Shown here one piece after another: positions 9,438-17,414 of a DNA stretch of 64,000 nucleotides (positions are counted from its first letter, which is position 1; every line of letters starts with the position of its first letter). The notes under the pieces are model-generated. The model had not been told where the DNA came from, made no database searches, and saw only the letters and a program-made list of their open reading frames with translations. Source of the stretch: Flavobacteriaceae bacterium (GTDB lineage: Bacteria > Bacteroidota > Bacteroidia > Flavobacteriales > Flavobacteriaceae); contig CANKLE010000001.1 of the NCBI GenBank assembly GCA_947483075.1, positions 1 through 64,000 of the forward strand, written 5' to 3'. The translations under genes were made by a program, and so were the position numbers.

Positions 9438-10430
9438 ATGGCAATATTTAATTTTCAGAAACCCGATAAAGTTATCATGATCGATTCAACCGATTTTGAA
9501 GGTAAATTTGAATTTAGACCTTTAGAACCTGGTTACGGATTGACTGTTGGTAATGCCCTTAGAAGAGTGATGTTATCTGCCTTAGAGGGATACGCCATTA
9601 CTTCTGTAAGAATTGAAGGCGTAGACCATGAGTTTTCTACAATTTCAGGAGTAGTTGAGGATGTAACCGAAATGATTTTGAATTTGAAACAAGTACGTTT
9701 CAAAAGACAAATTGAAGACGTTGACAACGAATCAGTATCTATTTCTGTATCTGGTAAAGAACAACTTACAGCTGGTGATTTTCAAAAATTCATTTCTGGA
9801 TTCCAGGTGCTTAACCCCGAGTTAATCATTTGTAATTTGGACAGCAAAATAAAATTGAACTTTGAGTTGACTATCGAAAAAGGAAGAGGTTATGTTCCTG
9901 CCGAAGAAAACAAAAAGCAAAATGCGGCCTTGGGTACCATTTTTACAGATTCTATTTTTACTCCGGTAAAAAATGTAAAATATGCCATTGAAAACTTTCG
10001 TGTAGAGCAAAAAACAGATTACGAGAAACTTGTTTTTGAAATTAAAACAGATGGATCGATCAATCCAAAAGATGCTTTGACTGAAGCGGCTAAGGTGTTA
10101 ATTCACCATTTCATGTTGTTTTCTGATGAGCGCATTACGCTAGAAGCAGATGAGATTGCACAAACTGAATCGTACGATGAGGAATCCTTGCACATGAGAC
10201 AGTTGCTGAAAACTAAATTGGTCGATATGGATTTATCTGTACGTGCCTTAAATTGTTTGAAAGCGGCCGAAGTGGATACTCTTGGAGACTTAGTTTCGTT
10301 CAACAAAAACGACTTAATGAAATTCCGTAATTTCGGTAAAAAATCATTGACAGAATTAGACGAATTAGTCGCTGTTAAAAATTTGACCTTCGGAATGGAC
10401 TTAGCCAAATACAAATTAGATAAAGAATAA
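9438..10430 (+). CDS. rpoA: RNA polymerase alpha subunit
   Basis: The alpha dimer scaffolds RNA polymerase assembly, and its C-terminal domain contacts UP elements and activators. The protein is 330 residues. The N-terminal assembly domain includes [20 protein letters not shown] (about residues 30-50). An acidic linker follows, then the helix-hairpin-helix C-terminal domain with [12 protein letters not shown] near residue 267. That motif keeps the Arg, Asn, Cys and Lys that contact DNA in E. coli. The gene lies between rpsD and rplQ, as in most bacteria. Confidence 0.98.
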   Translation: MAIFNFQKPDKVIMIDSTDFEGKFEFRPLEPGYGLTVGNALRRVMLSALEGYAITSVRIEGVDHEFSTISGVVEDVTEMILNLKQVRFKRQIEDVDNESVSISVSGKEQLTAGDFQKFISGFQVLNPELIICNLDSKIKLNFELTIEKGRGYVPAEENKKQNAALGTIFTDSIFTPVKNVKYAIENFRVEQKTDYEKLVFEIKTDGSINPKDALTEAAKVLIHHFMLFSDERITLEADEIAQTESYDEESLHMRQLLKTKLVDMDLSVRALNCLKAAEVDTLGDLVSFNKNDLMKFRNFGKKSLTELDELVAVKNLTFGMDLAKYKLDKE

Positions 10431-10480
10431 ATTACTTCATATTTTGCTCTCCAAAGCGGATTGTAGCAAGATGAAGTTAT
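10431..10480 (+). other. Long hairpin between rpoA and rplQ
   Basis: ATTACTTCAT, immediately after the rpoA stop, pairs with ATGAAGTTAT (10471-10480) at 9 of 10 positions. An inner TTGCT/AGCAA stem continues it. An A-rich tract, not a U-run, follows on the plus strand, so it is not a standard terminator for this operon. Possible roles are mRNA processing or differential expression of rpoA and rplQ. Confidence 0.5.
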
Positions 10481-10492
10481 AAAAAAAACGTC

Positions 10493-11008
10493 ATGAGACA
10501 CGGAAAAAAATTCAATCACTTAAGCAGACAGACTGGACATAGAAAATCTATGTTGGCCAATATGGCTTGTTCATTAATTGAGCACAAACGTATTAACACG
10601 ACTGTTGCTAAAGCCAAAGCGTTAAAACAATTTGTTGAGCCGCTTATTACAAAATCAAAAGAGGATACTACACACAACCGTCGTATTGTTTTTGCTTACT
10701 TGCGTAGCAAATATGCCGTAACTGATTTATTCAGAGACGTAGCTGCAAAAGTGGGTGACAGACCTGGAGGGTATACCCGTATTATTAAAGTTGGAAATCG
10801 TTTAGGAGATAATGCTGATATGGCGATGATCGAATTGGTTGATTTTAACGAAATCTACAACGGAGGTAAAAAAGAAGTGAAAAAAGCGAAAAGCCGTCGT
10901 GGTGGAAAAGCGAAGAAATCAGATGCCGATACTGTGGTTGAGGCTCCTGAAGCAGAGGCTCCAATTACGCCAGCTGACGAAACAGAAACTTCTGAAGCTG
11001 CTGAATAA
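10493..11008 (+). CDS. rplQ: 50S ribosomal protein L17 with acidic C-terminal tail
   Basis: L17 lies on the solvent side of the large subunit near the tunnel exit. The protein is 171 residues. The core begins [20 protein letters not shown] and includes [13 protein letters not shown] and [20 protein letters not shown], which are family signatures. After about residue 125 comes a basic stretch ([17 protein letters not shown]) and then an Ala/Glu/Thr-rich acidic tail of about 35 residues that E. coli L17 lacks. It is the last gene of the ribosomal operon. Confidence 0.97.
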   Translation: MRHGKKFNHLSRQTGHRKSMLANMACSLIEHKRINTTVAKAKALKQFVEPLITKSKEDTTHNRRIVFAYLRSKYAVTDLFRDVAAKVGDRPGGYTRIIKVGNRLGDNADMAMIELVDFNEIYNGGKKEVKKAKSRRGGKAKKSDADTVVEAPEAEAPITPADETETSEAAE

Positions 11009-11027
11009 TGATTTTCATTGCACATAT

Positions 11028-11064
11028 AAAAAAAGGATAAGCGATTTAGTTTATCCTTTTTTTT
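11028..11064 (+). terminator. Intrinsic terminator of the ribosomal protein operon
   Basis: AAAAAGGATAA and TTTATCCTTTTT form an A/U-flanked stem around a GCGATTTAG loop, followed by a T-run. It closes the long ribosomal operon about 20 bp after the rplQ stop. Confidence 0.85.
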
Positions 11065-11130
11065 ATGCCTGCTGTTGAAAAATTGCTCATAAATCGACAC
11101 ATCGATTCTTTACTTTACAAATTGAAGTTT

Positions 11131-11138
11131 TACATTTG
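11131..11138 (+). promoter_or_regulatory. Bacteroidota -7 element upstream of carA
   Basis: TACATTTG matches the TAnnTTTG consensus of Bacteroidota housekeeping promoters. It lies 22 bp before the carA ATG, so the 5' leader would be short. No clean -33 TTTG is seen at the ideal distance. Confidence 0.6.
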
Positions 11139-11160
11139 CACAACTTACAACTACTACCAC

Positions 11161-12261
11161 ATGAACTACACCACACGCGCTAAGGCTCTTTTACTTCTAC
11201 AAGACGGAACCATTTTTTACGGGAAATCAATTGGGATTGCGGGCAAAAGTTTTGGAGAAGTCTGTTTTAATACGGGAATGACAGGATACCAAGAGATTTT
11301 TACCGATCCATCCTATTTTGGACAAATCATGGTGGCTACCCATCCACACATAGGAAATTATGGTATACATCCAGATGAAGTTGAATCTAATTCTATTAAG
11401 ATTGCGGGTTTGGTTTGTAAAAATTTTAGTTATACCTATTCTCGTGCCGGTGCTGAAAAAAGTTTAGAGACCTATTTTACAGAACAAAATGTGATCGGAA
11501 TATCAGATGTTGATACGCGTGCATTAGTGGGCTATATTCGAGATAACGGGGCTCAGAATGCGGTAATCTGCACCGACGACACCCCTATTGAAGAATTAAA
11601 AAAACTATTGGCTGCCGTCCCCAAAATGGAAGGATTAGAATTGGCTTCTCAGGTATCGACGCAAGCACCCTATTATTTTGGCAACCCTTCGGCAAGCTAC
11701 CGGGTTTCGGCTATAGATTTAGGTATAAAATCGAATATTTTGCGCAACCTTGCAGCAAGAGATTGCTATATAAAAGTGCATCCGTACAACACCACCTTTG
11801 CAGACTTACAAAGTTTCGATCCGCACGGGTATTTTTTATCCAACGGACCTGGTGATCCAGATCCCTTAACACAAGTTCAAGCGGTAACCCGTGAAATTTT
11901 GCAGACCAAAAAACCTGTTTTTGGAATTTGCTTGGGACATCAGATACTGGCTTTGGCCAATGGAATTTCAACCTATAAAATGTTTAACGGACACCGGGGA
12001 ATCAATCACCCGATACTCAACTTGCAAACAGGTAAAGGAGAGATCACTTCTCAAAATCACGGTTTTGCCGTAAACAGAGAAGAACTAGAAAAACACCCCG
12101 ATTTTCAAATTACGCACGAACACCTCAACGACCATACCGTAGCCGGAATGCGCATGAAAAACCAAGCTTGTTTCTCGGTGCAATATCATCCGGAAGCCAG
12201 TCCTGGTCCGCACGATTCGAGTTATTTATTTGACGACTTTGTAACAATGCTCGCCAACTAA
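11161..12261 (+). CDS. carA: Carbamoyl-phosphate synthase small (glutaminase) subunit
   Basis: CarA hydrolyses glutamine and channels ammonia to CarB to make carbamoyl phosphate for arginine and pyrimidines. I start at ATG 11161, which gives 366 residues. The reading frame is open further upstream to 11065, but that stretch contains the promoter and lacks CarA homology. The N-terminal CarA domain begins with ALLLLQDGTIFYGKSIG. The C-terminal class I amidotransferase domain has SNGPGDPDP, FGICLGHQILALA with nucleophile C257, and QYHPEASPGPHDS with H343 and E345. carB is not adjacent. Confidence 0.97.
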   Translation: MNYTTRAKALLLLQDGTIFYGKSIGIAGKSFGEVCFNTGMTGYQEIFTDPSYFGQIMVATHPHIGNYGIHPDEVESNSIKIAGLVCKNFSYTYSRAGAEKSLETYFTEQNVIGISDVDTRALVGYIRDNGAQNAVICTDDTPIEELKKLLAAVPKMEGLELASQVSTQAPYYFGNPSASYRVSAIDLGIKSNILRNLAARDCYIKVHPYNTTFADLQSFDPHGYFLSNGPGDPDPLTQVQAVTREILQTKKPVFGICLGHQILALANGISTYKMFNGHRGINHPILNLQTGKGEITSQNHGFAVNREELEKHPDFQITHEHLNDHTVAGMRMKNQACFSVQYHPEASPGPHDSSYLFDDFVTMLAN

Positions 12262-12269
12262 GCCACCAT

Positions 12270-12299
12270 AAAAAAAGCCCCAACTGGGGCTTTCATTAT
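12270..12299. terminator. Bidirectional terminator between carA and the cytochrome module
   Basis: AAAGCCCC and GGGGCTTT form a perfect 8-bp GC-containing stem with an AACT loop. An A-run upstream serves as a U-tract for the minus strand; a shorter T-rich stretch follows on the plus strand. It lies between two convergent genes. Confidence 0.85.
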
Positions 12300-12700
12300 T
12301 TTTTAAGTGTTCTGAGGTAATTGATTACCAACCACCGATCTTCATCTTCTGCAATTTTTTTCTTGAACGAAGGCATGTCGTCTCTGCCTTCTGACATTTT
12401 GTAAAACAATTCACCATCTGTTTGTTTTTGAAAAACAGCAGAGGTAAAATCTCCTAGGTCACCTTTTAATTCGGGTGCTTTTGAGCCGTCACCCAATCCT
12501 TTTTTTCCATGACAGGAAGTACAATGTTTGGCAAATAAAGCTTTTCCCTCAGCTGCACTTTCTTTATCAGTTGCGTCTGTTGGATTTTTCATGCTTTTGT
12601 ATTTGGCAGGTACATCCCATTTGGCTTGAATAAGAACAGTAAATGAGGCGAATAGGAATGAGGCAATGCTCATTAAGGCAATTAATTTTACATTTTTCAT
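12296..12700 (-). CDS. Periplasmic single-haem cytochrome c
   Basis: This small electron carrier has an N-terminal hydrophobic segment (about residues 5-25), which may be a signal peptide or an anchor. It has one covalent haem motif CTSCH (C60-H64) and a candidate axial Met in DDMPSF (M109). The 134-residue size and the pattern GKALFAKHCTSCHGKKGLGDG fit class I cytochrome c. It is the last gene of an eight-gene minus-strand module and probably accepts electrons from the upstream Fe-S/NrfD pair. The terminal acceptor is not visible. The haem and fold call is firm; the specific partner is inferred. Confidence 0.9.
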   Translation of the reverse strand: MKNVKLIALMSIASFLFASFTVLIQAKWDVPAKYKSMKNPTDATDKESAAEGKALFAKHCTSCHGKKGLGDGSKAPELKGDLGDFTSAVFQKQTDGELFYKMSEGRDDMPSFKKKIAEDEDRWLVINYLRTLKK

Positions 12701-12706
12701 GAGTAC

Positions 12707-13570
12707 TTAATTTTTAGATTTATAAATTTTAATTAGGTTAAAGAATAAATAAGTCAATAATGACCAGATGCTTACCAATAAGGTATTGGGTACAATCCAA
12801 AAAAACAATGGCGTTTTGGTAGGCGGTGACCACATGGTTCTTTTGTTAAACGATGATCGATCTTTAATAGGAATTCCGTTGCTGGCTAGTTGGTTGTTGA
12901 TGAGGGTACCATAGACATCACTTTCGTTCAAAACCACCTGAAAATTGAGCTTGCCCTCTACACCGCTGAGCCCAGCATCAATAGGAACAGAAATTCCACC
13001 TAGGCTATCGGTTTCGTAACTTTCTTCTTCGCCTATTGGCAAATTGCCAAACAAACGTTTTAAGCCAACTTCTAAGGCTTCACCTGCAATGGGCTGTCCT
13101 TTTCCGTCGGTTAATAGGGCATTGATGGTGTATTGGTCTCCGTCTTTATCGATAGATGCGTTTAAAGAGGCAGCTCTATAGATTACTTGCTCTTCTTGGT
13201 CTTCAAAAAAGGAATTGTGTTCTATTTTTACACTAAACACTCCCGATTCCGAAACATATTGTGCCGGAATTACAAAGGTTGATTTCCCCACACTATTGGT
13301 TAAGAAGGTGCCAATTTTTAAAGACTTAGCATCATCGATCGTGTCTTTTTTGAAAACCGAAAAATGCAAGTATTTGCAGGGTTCAAATCCTTTTTTTCCT
13401 TTGTATTGCACACTTACTTTAAGGAGAGAATTTTCTTGCATCACCTTTACATACTGCAGGGCGATATTCATGCTTTTTTTCTCCTGTGCAAATCCAATTG
13501 TGTGCAGTGCAAAAATGAAAATCAGCGCAATCAACTGCGAAGCTTTACGGGATATAGTTAACTTTTTCAT
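12707..13570 (-). CDS. Membrane-anchored periplasmic protein of unknown function
   Basis: I choose the ATG at 13570 (287 residues, beginning MKKLTISRKA). The longer open frame would overlap the upstream gene by 47 bp. The protein has an N-terminal signal peptide ending near GFAQEKK, two beta-rich segments resembling Ig-like or transthyretin-like domains (the second includes LTDGKGQPIAGEALEV), and one C-terminal transmembrane helix (PLFFWIVPNTLLVSIWSLLT) followed by a short basic tail. There are no haem or Fe-S motifs. Its position between the NrfD-like subunit and the cytochrome suggests an accessory or assembly subunit of the same complex. I do not recognise a named family. Confidence 0.8.
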   Translation of the reverse strand: MKKLTISRKASQLIALIFIFALHTIGFAQEKKSMNIALQYVKVMQENSLLKVSVQYKGKKGFEPCKYLHFSVFKKDTIDDAKSLKIGTFLTNSVGKSTFVIPAQYVSESGVFSVKIEHNSFFEDQEEQVIYRAASLNASIDKDGDQYTINALLTDGKGQPIAGEALEVGLKRLFGNLPIGEEESYETDSLGGISVPIDAGLSGVEGKLNFQVVLNESDVYGTLINNQLASNGIPIKDRSSFNKRTMWSPPTKTPLFFWIVPNTLLVSIWSLLTYLFFNLIKIYKSKN

Positions 13571-13574
13571 AGTG

Positions 13575-14879
13575 CTAGTTGTTGTGATTTTCAATGATAC
13601 CTCTTTCCTCAGCTGTTTCATGAATAGGAATAATAGGCAGGTAACGAAACAATAAGGTCATGATCAACAAAGCCGAAGCCAAGGTTCCAAATGTAATGGT
13701 CCATTCTAAGAACGAAGGAAAATAACTGTGCCAGGACTTTGGCACTCCTTGTATCGGTAAGAAGGGGTGAAGTAAAGTTGGGGTTACAATAATGTAGCGT
13801 TTCCACCAAGCACCCAATACTACTAAAACACCCATTAAAAACAAGGGAATTGGTTTGCGACCGGCTTTGAACAATAAAACAATTGTGGGCACAACAAGTC
13901 CACCGATAATTACCGACCAGAATAATAGGGCATAGTCGCCAAAGAACAATTGATGTAAATGTTCTGACTCTTCTTCGGTGGTTTTGTAGGCTGGGATTAA
14001 ATACTCATTTACATTAAAGTACAGGTAGATTAAACACAGCAACACCAATAATTTCCCCATTTTGTCAAAGTGCATATCGGTGATGTATTCTTCTAAGTGG
14101 TAGATTTTACGCAAAACCGACATCACCACTACAACGGCACCTGCACCCGCCACAAAGGCGCCTGCAATAAAATAGGGTCCAAAGTTGGAGCTGTCCCAGC
14201 CGGGTCTGTAGGTGGTGGCAAACAGCCAAGCAGTTACCGTGTGAATCCCAAAAGCAACCGGAATGATTAGCACCGATAAGATGTTAATAGATTTGTTGTA
14301 TAGGTTTACTTGTACTTTGCTGCCAATCCAATTTAGCGATAAGGCTCCGTAGATTTTACTCCATTTTGGGTTTTTGGCGTAATATTTTTTTAGGATTGCA
14401 AAGTCTGGAAGTAACGGAAAATACAACAACAACAAACTGATCACCAAATAGGTAGAGATAACCAAAACATCCCAAATAATCGGCGATTGCAATCGGCCGT
14501 GCAAAAAGATGTTGTAAATACGTTCCGGACGACCCATGTCAATGATAATGGTGAGTCCCGCCATGATAATTGCGGCTACCGCAATCACTTCGGCAATTCG
14601 TGTGAGGGGTGTACTCCATTTGGCGCCCGAGAGCCGCAATATAGCAGTGACTAATGACCCTACTAAACTAATGGCTACAAAAAACACAAAATTTGAGATA
14701 TATACGCCCCACAACACGTAGTCGTGCATATTGGTAATACTAAGTCCTTTTGAGATTTGCTGGTAGTAGGCGGCCAAGGCACAAGCAATTACAACGAGCA
14801 AAAAGCCAACCCAGATTTTACCGAGTCTGCCAAATTCTTTTGGCGCTAAATCGGCAATTAATTTATCCTCTTTATTCAT
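13575..14879 (-). CDS. NrfD/PsrC-family membrane quinol oxidoreductase subunit
   Basis: This is an integral membrane protein of 434 residues with about ten hydrophobic segments. The NrfD/PsrC family carries the quinone-binding site of complexes that pair with a periplasmic four-cluster ferredoxin subunit. That partner is encoded immediately upstream, with a 2-bp gap. Family-like features are LWGVYISNFVFFVAISLVG near residue 60 and the conserved aromatic/charged DMGRPERIYNIFLHGRLQSP near residue 110. It has no haem motif. In known complexes (Nrf, Psr, Ttr, Soe, ACIII) this subunit exchanges electrons between menaquinone and Fe-S clusters. The direction of flow here is not determined. Confidence 0.9.
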   Translation of the reverse strand: MNKEDKLIADLAPKEFGRLGKIWVGFLLVVIACALAAYYQQISKGLSITNMHDYVLWGVYISNFVFFVAISLVGSLVTAILRLSGAKWSTPLTRIAEVIAVAAIIMAGLTIIIDMGRPERIYNIFLHGRLQSPIIWDVLVISTYLVISLLLLYFPLLPDFAILKKYYAKNPKWSKIYGALSLNWIGSKVQVNLYNKSINILSVLIIPVAFGIHTVTAWLFATTYRPGWDSSNFGPYFIAGAFVAGAGAVVVVMSVLRKIYHLEEYITDMHFDKMGKLLVLLCLIYLYFNVNEYLIPAYKTTEEESEHLHQLFFGDYALLFWSVIIGGLVVPTIVLLFKAGRKPIPLFLMGVLVVLGAWWKRYIIVTPTLLHPFLPIQGVPKSWHSYFPSFLEWTITFGTLASALLIMTLLFRYLPIIPIHETAEERGIIENHNN

Positions 14880-14881
14880 GA

Positions 14882-15823
14882 TTATTCAATTTTAGGTACG
14901 GATTCAAACTCCTTGTAATTTTTTACGCTGTCATCAAAATCAGCTAAACGATCTACCGGAGGCAAGTAATACACACTGGGTTCGGTTCCTAAACCTTCCA
15001 TCAAGCGATGGCCGGCACGGTCTTTCAATAATTTACTCAATTTGAAGGTTTGTCCACTGCCATTGGTTACCGCATCTTCGTAGGCATCCCCAAAGGCAAA
15101 GGTGTCATTAGGACAGGCTTTTACACAGAAAGGAAGTTCGCCTTTTACAATTTGGTGCGGACAAAAGTCACATTTGTCTACCGTGCCTTTCACACTCGGC
15201 GTACCGCAGTAATCGGGGGTGTATTCTTTTTCTTGAATTTCTTTAGGCTGTGTAGGCTCTGACCAATTGAATACCCGAACAGAATACGGACACGCAGCCA
15301 TACAAAAACGGCAGCCAATGCAACGTTCGTTATCAATCAATACAATGCCGTCTTGTCTTTTGAAGGTGGCGTCTACCGGACAAACTTTTACGCAAGGGGG
15401 TTTGTCGCAATGTTGGCATTGAGTAGGCATAAAATAAGGCGCTTCTTTTTCTGCTTCCTGCATTTTATACACTTTTAGCCAGGCATTTTCGCCCGTAATG
15501 TAATGCCCTTTGTTGCAGGCATTTTGGCATTTTAAGGCGTTTTTACATTTGGCCAAATCAACCACCATGACAAATTTTTTGCCCGGGAAACCTACTCTTG
15601 GATTGTAGTTGGCGGGTTTTAAAGAAACCTCTTGTACTTCGTTTGCGGGAACTTTAATGAGGTGTCCGTCGGTTGACATCAACTCAACCAGCTCGTCACT
15701 ATTTTTTTTGTCAGACAAGCCTTTGGAAGCAATCACACTTCCTGCGGTGGCCACTAATCCAAATTTGATGCCGAGTTCAAAGAATTTTCGTTTGGAGTTT
15801 TGTTTATTTTCTTGTTCTTCCAT
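14882..15823 (-). CDS. Four-cluster-type ferredoxin subunit with a reduced first Cys motif
   Basis: The protein is 313 residues and resembles the electron-transfer subunits NrfC, PsrB, TtrB and the ferredoxin part of ACIII ActB. After a hydrophobic N-terminus (KRKFFELG then GLVATAGSVIASKG, possibly a degenerate Tat signal) there are four Cys groups. The first is C93, C99, C103; the second C136, C139, C144, C148; the third C168, C171, C174, C178; the fourth C218, C221, C233, C237. The first lacks the usual second Cys (Ala96), so it may hold a [3Fe-4S] cluster. It lies 2 bp upstream of the NrfD-like gene and 7 bp after the small Tat gene. No molybdopterin subunit is adjacent. Confidence 0.92.
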   Translation of the reverse strand: MEEQENKQNSKRKFFELGIKFGLVATAGSVIASKGLSDKKNSDELVELMSTDGHLIKVPANEVQEVSLKPANYNPRVGFPGKKFVMVVDLAKCKNALKCQNACNKGHYITGENAWLKVYKMQEAEKEAPYFMPTQCQHCDKPPCVKVCPVDATFKRQDGIVLIDNERCIGCRFCMAACPYSVRVFNWSEPTQPKEIQEKEYTPDYCGTPSVKGTVDKCDFCPHQIVKGELPFCVKACPNDTFAFGDAYEDAVTNGSGQTFKLSKLLKDRAGHRLMEGLGTEPSVYYLPPVDRLADFDDSVKNYKEFESVPKIE

Positions 15824-15830
15824 AACCCGT

Positions 15831-16088
15831 TTATTTAATTTTCAACCAATCTTTAAGTGAGGCGTTGGAGATGTTTTTTTTCACCACTTCAGCCTGGTTC
15901 ACCACGCTTTTCTTTACGTGAACAGTAGTGCCATCAGGTCTTAACAACACCTGCATTTCAGACTCATCTACTGTTTGTTTTGGCTTTGCTTTGCCAAAAC
16001 TAAATAGAGGGAGGACCATACCACTAGCGAGTAGTGGTAGGAATCCTCTTCTATTAATTCCTTTGGAATCGTTTTTTGAATTACTCAT
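15831..16088 (-). CDS. Small Tat-signal protein of the respiratory module
   Basis: The protein is 85 residues. Its N-terminus has a twin-arginine motif (INRRGFLPLL, R13-R14) followed by a hydrophobic stretch (ASGMVLPLFSF), so it should leave via the Tat system, which usually exports folded or cofactor-bound proteins. The remainder is only about 50 residues and has no Cys. It contains VLLRPDGTTVHVKKSVV, which resembles ELMSTDGHLIKVPANEV in the adjacent Fe-S protein. It may be a small structural or escort subunit that rides with the Fe-S subunit. Function is unknown. Confidence 0.8.
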   Translation of the reverse strand: MSNSKNDSKGINRRGFLPLLASGMVLPLFSFGKAKPKQTVDESEMQVLLRPDGTTVHVKKSVVNQAEVVKKNISNASLKDWLKIK

Positions 16089-16107
16089 ATACTAGTTAAG
16101 TGCAAGA

Positions 16108-16965
16108 TTACAAATGCCACAATCGGGTAATGTTGAACCCAATTAAATACTTCCCTTCAAAGAAATCAGTTTTGTTGGCTACCACACTTTGTTGTGGGCT
16201 CAAGGCTTTGTAGTTGGTAATAAACAATTGAAACGCATGTGATCCGGTTGAAAACTCAATTCCAGCACCCATGCCAGGTTTTGTATTGTCTTTAAAATAG
16301 GTGGTGATGGGTTGGTTGTAGTCAAATAATACAGCCATGGTTGGCGTAATTTTAACTCGTCCACCAAATTCTACTGCAATGGCATCATTTTCGACAGGCG
16401 CTTCTACGTAGTTGAAGTGTGAAAAGCTAGGCGCAATTTGCAAGGATAAATTTCGGCTGAATCGTCGAGCAAAAATCAATTGGTTATAGAACGACCAACG
16501 ATCTGTTGGGTGTAAAAACAGGGAAGAAGGTCTTCCGTCCATTTGTGCATTTCCATAATAGGTTACACTAAACGGCATTTTGCCATCTCTGGTTTGACGT
16601 AAAACAGCACCTTTCAAAGAAAACTCTTGTAATCTGTTGTCTTTGATGGTTCCAAATCCTACATTCAACCGATTACTAATGGCATAGTTTAAGGCCAAAC
16701 GGATATTTGCTGGCGCCCAAATTCCAAAAAAGTCATTCGATTGCGGTCCTGAATTCACGATGCCAAAACGGTGGTTCATGGTCAATTCTAGCGTACCTTT
16801 TGTATTTAACACATTAGATTGTGATTCAATAATTGCGGTGCTCTCAAATGCAGCCCGCTCCAGTTTTGATGTTGCAGCAACTGCTGTGGTGTCACCAACT
16901 TGAGCCATTAGCGCAAGAGGGAATAAAAAAACGACACCTAGACGTATAGATTGTATTAATTTCAT
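16108..16965 (-). CDS. Predicted outer-membrane beta-barrel protein, DUF5777-like
   Basis: The protein is 285 residues with a clear signal peptide (LGVVFLFPLALMAQ). The rest is a series of amphipathic beta-strands such as GTLELTMNHRFG and NIRLALNYAISNRLNVGFG, and the protein ends with an aromatic-rich strand (FNITRLWHL), typical of outer-membrane barrels. It resembles the DUF5777 proteins that accompany c-type cytochromes in Bacteroidota; that assignment is from memory of the family pattern. Flanked by two lipoprotein cytochromes and a Tat protein, it may be the outer-membrane part of the electron-transfer module, but a passive role is also possible. Confidence 0.75.
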   Translation of the reverse strand: MKLIQSIRLGVVFLFPLALMAQVGDTTAVAATSKLERAAFESTAIIESQSNVLNTKGTLELTMNHRFGIVNSGPQSNDFFGIWAPANIRLALNYAISNRLNVGFGTIKDNRLQEFSLKGAVLRQTRDGKMPFSVTYYGNAQMDGRPSSLFLHPTDRWSFYNQLIFARRFSRNLSLQIAPSFSHFNYVEAPVENDAIAVEFGGRVKITPTMAVLFDYNQPITTYFKDNTKPGMGAGIEFSTGSHAFQLFITNYKALSPQQSVVANKTDFFEGKYLIGFNITRLWHL

Positions 16966-16981
16966 GATTCAAGTTTTTACA

Positions 16982-17371
16982 TTAATTTTTAGCCGCTCCG
17001 TCGTTAATCCATTTTTCAATTATTGCAATTTTAGAATTGCTCAATGCCCCATTTGGAGGCATAATTTGCATGCCATTACCTGTAATTGCTTGGAATAATT
17101 CGCTTGACGCAGCATCTCCAGGAATTACATACGTGTCTCCAGTAGCAGGATCTGTTGGCATAAGCGAATTGTAGGCATTGCCGATGGATAAGTTGGGCTT
17201 CATAGTGGGATCTTTATGACAGCCGGCACAATTTTTATTGAATATGCCTTGAACATCTTTGTTAAAAGATACGTTTGCAGGCAGCGGCACTTCTGGGAGT
17301 TGGTCATTGTAGCATGAGCTAACCAAGAGCGTAGACGTGGCTATGCAGATAAATTGAACTATTTTTTTCAT
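16982..17371 (-). CDS. Single-haem cytochrome c lipoprotein
   Basis: The protein is 129 residues with a lipoprotein signal (LLVSSC, Cys20) and one haem motif CAGCH (C48-H52), followed by NLSIGNAYNSLM and a MPPNGALS segment. That pattern resembles the small cytochromes with planctomycete-type haem domains. It should be lipid-anchored, probably in the outer membrane because no inner-membrane retention signal is evident. It lies between the two-haem lipoprotein gene and the barrel gene, on the same strand with short gaps, so an operon is likely. Confidence 0.88.
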   Translation of the reverse strand: MKKIVQFICIATSTLLVSSCYNDQLPEVPLPANVSFNKDVQGIFNKNCAGCHKDPTMKPNLSIGNAYNSLMPTDPATGDTYVIPGDAASSELFQAITGNGMQIMPPNGALSNSKIAIIEKWINDGAAKN

Positions 17372-17414
17372 TGTGATGTATTTTTAAATTAATTTTTCAA
17401 TACTAAAATGGATA

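Noticed and set aside
10103..10519. 138-codon minus-strand frame across rpoA and rplQ
   Set aside because: It is antisense to two certain genes and covers the hairpin; nothing in its translation is recognisable.
11065..11160. In-frame extension of carA to an upstream start
   Set aside because: The stretch lies right after the ribosomal terminator, contains the carA promoter -7 element and has no CarA similarity; ATG 11161 fits the family length.
13571..13621. Longer N-terminus for the anchored periplasmic protein
   Set aside because: It would overlap the NrfD-like gene and put residues before a normal signal peptide.
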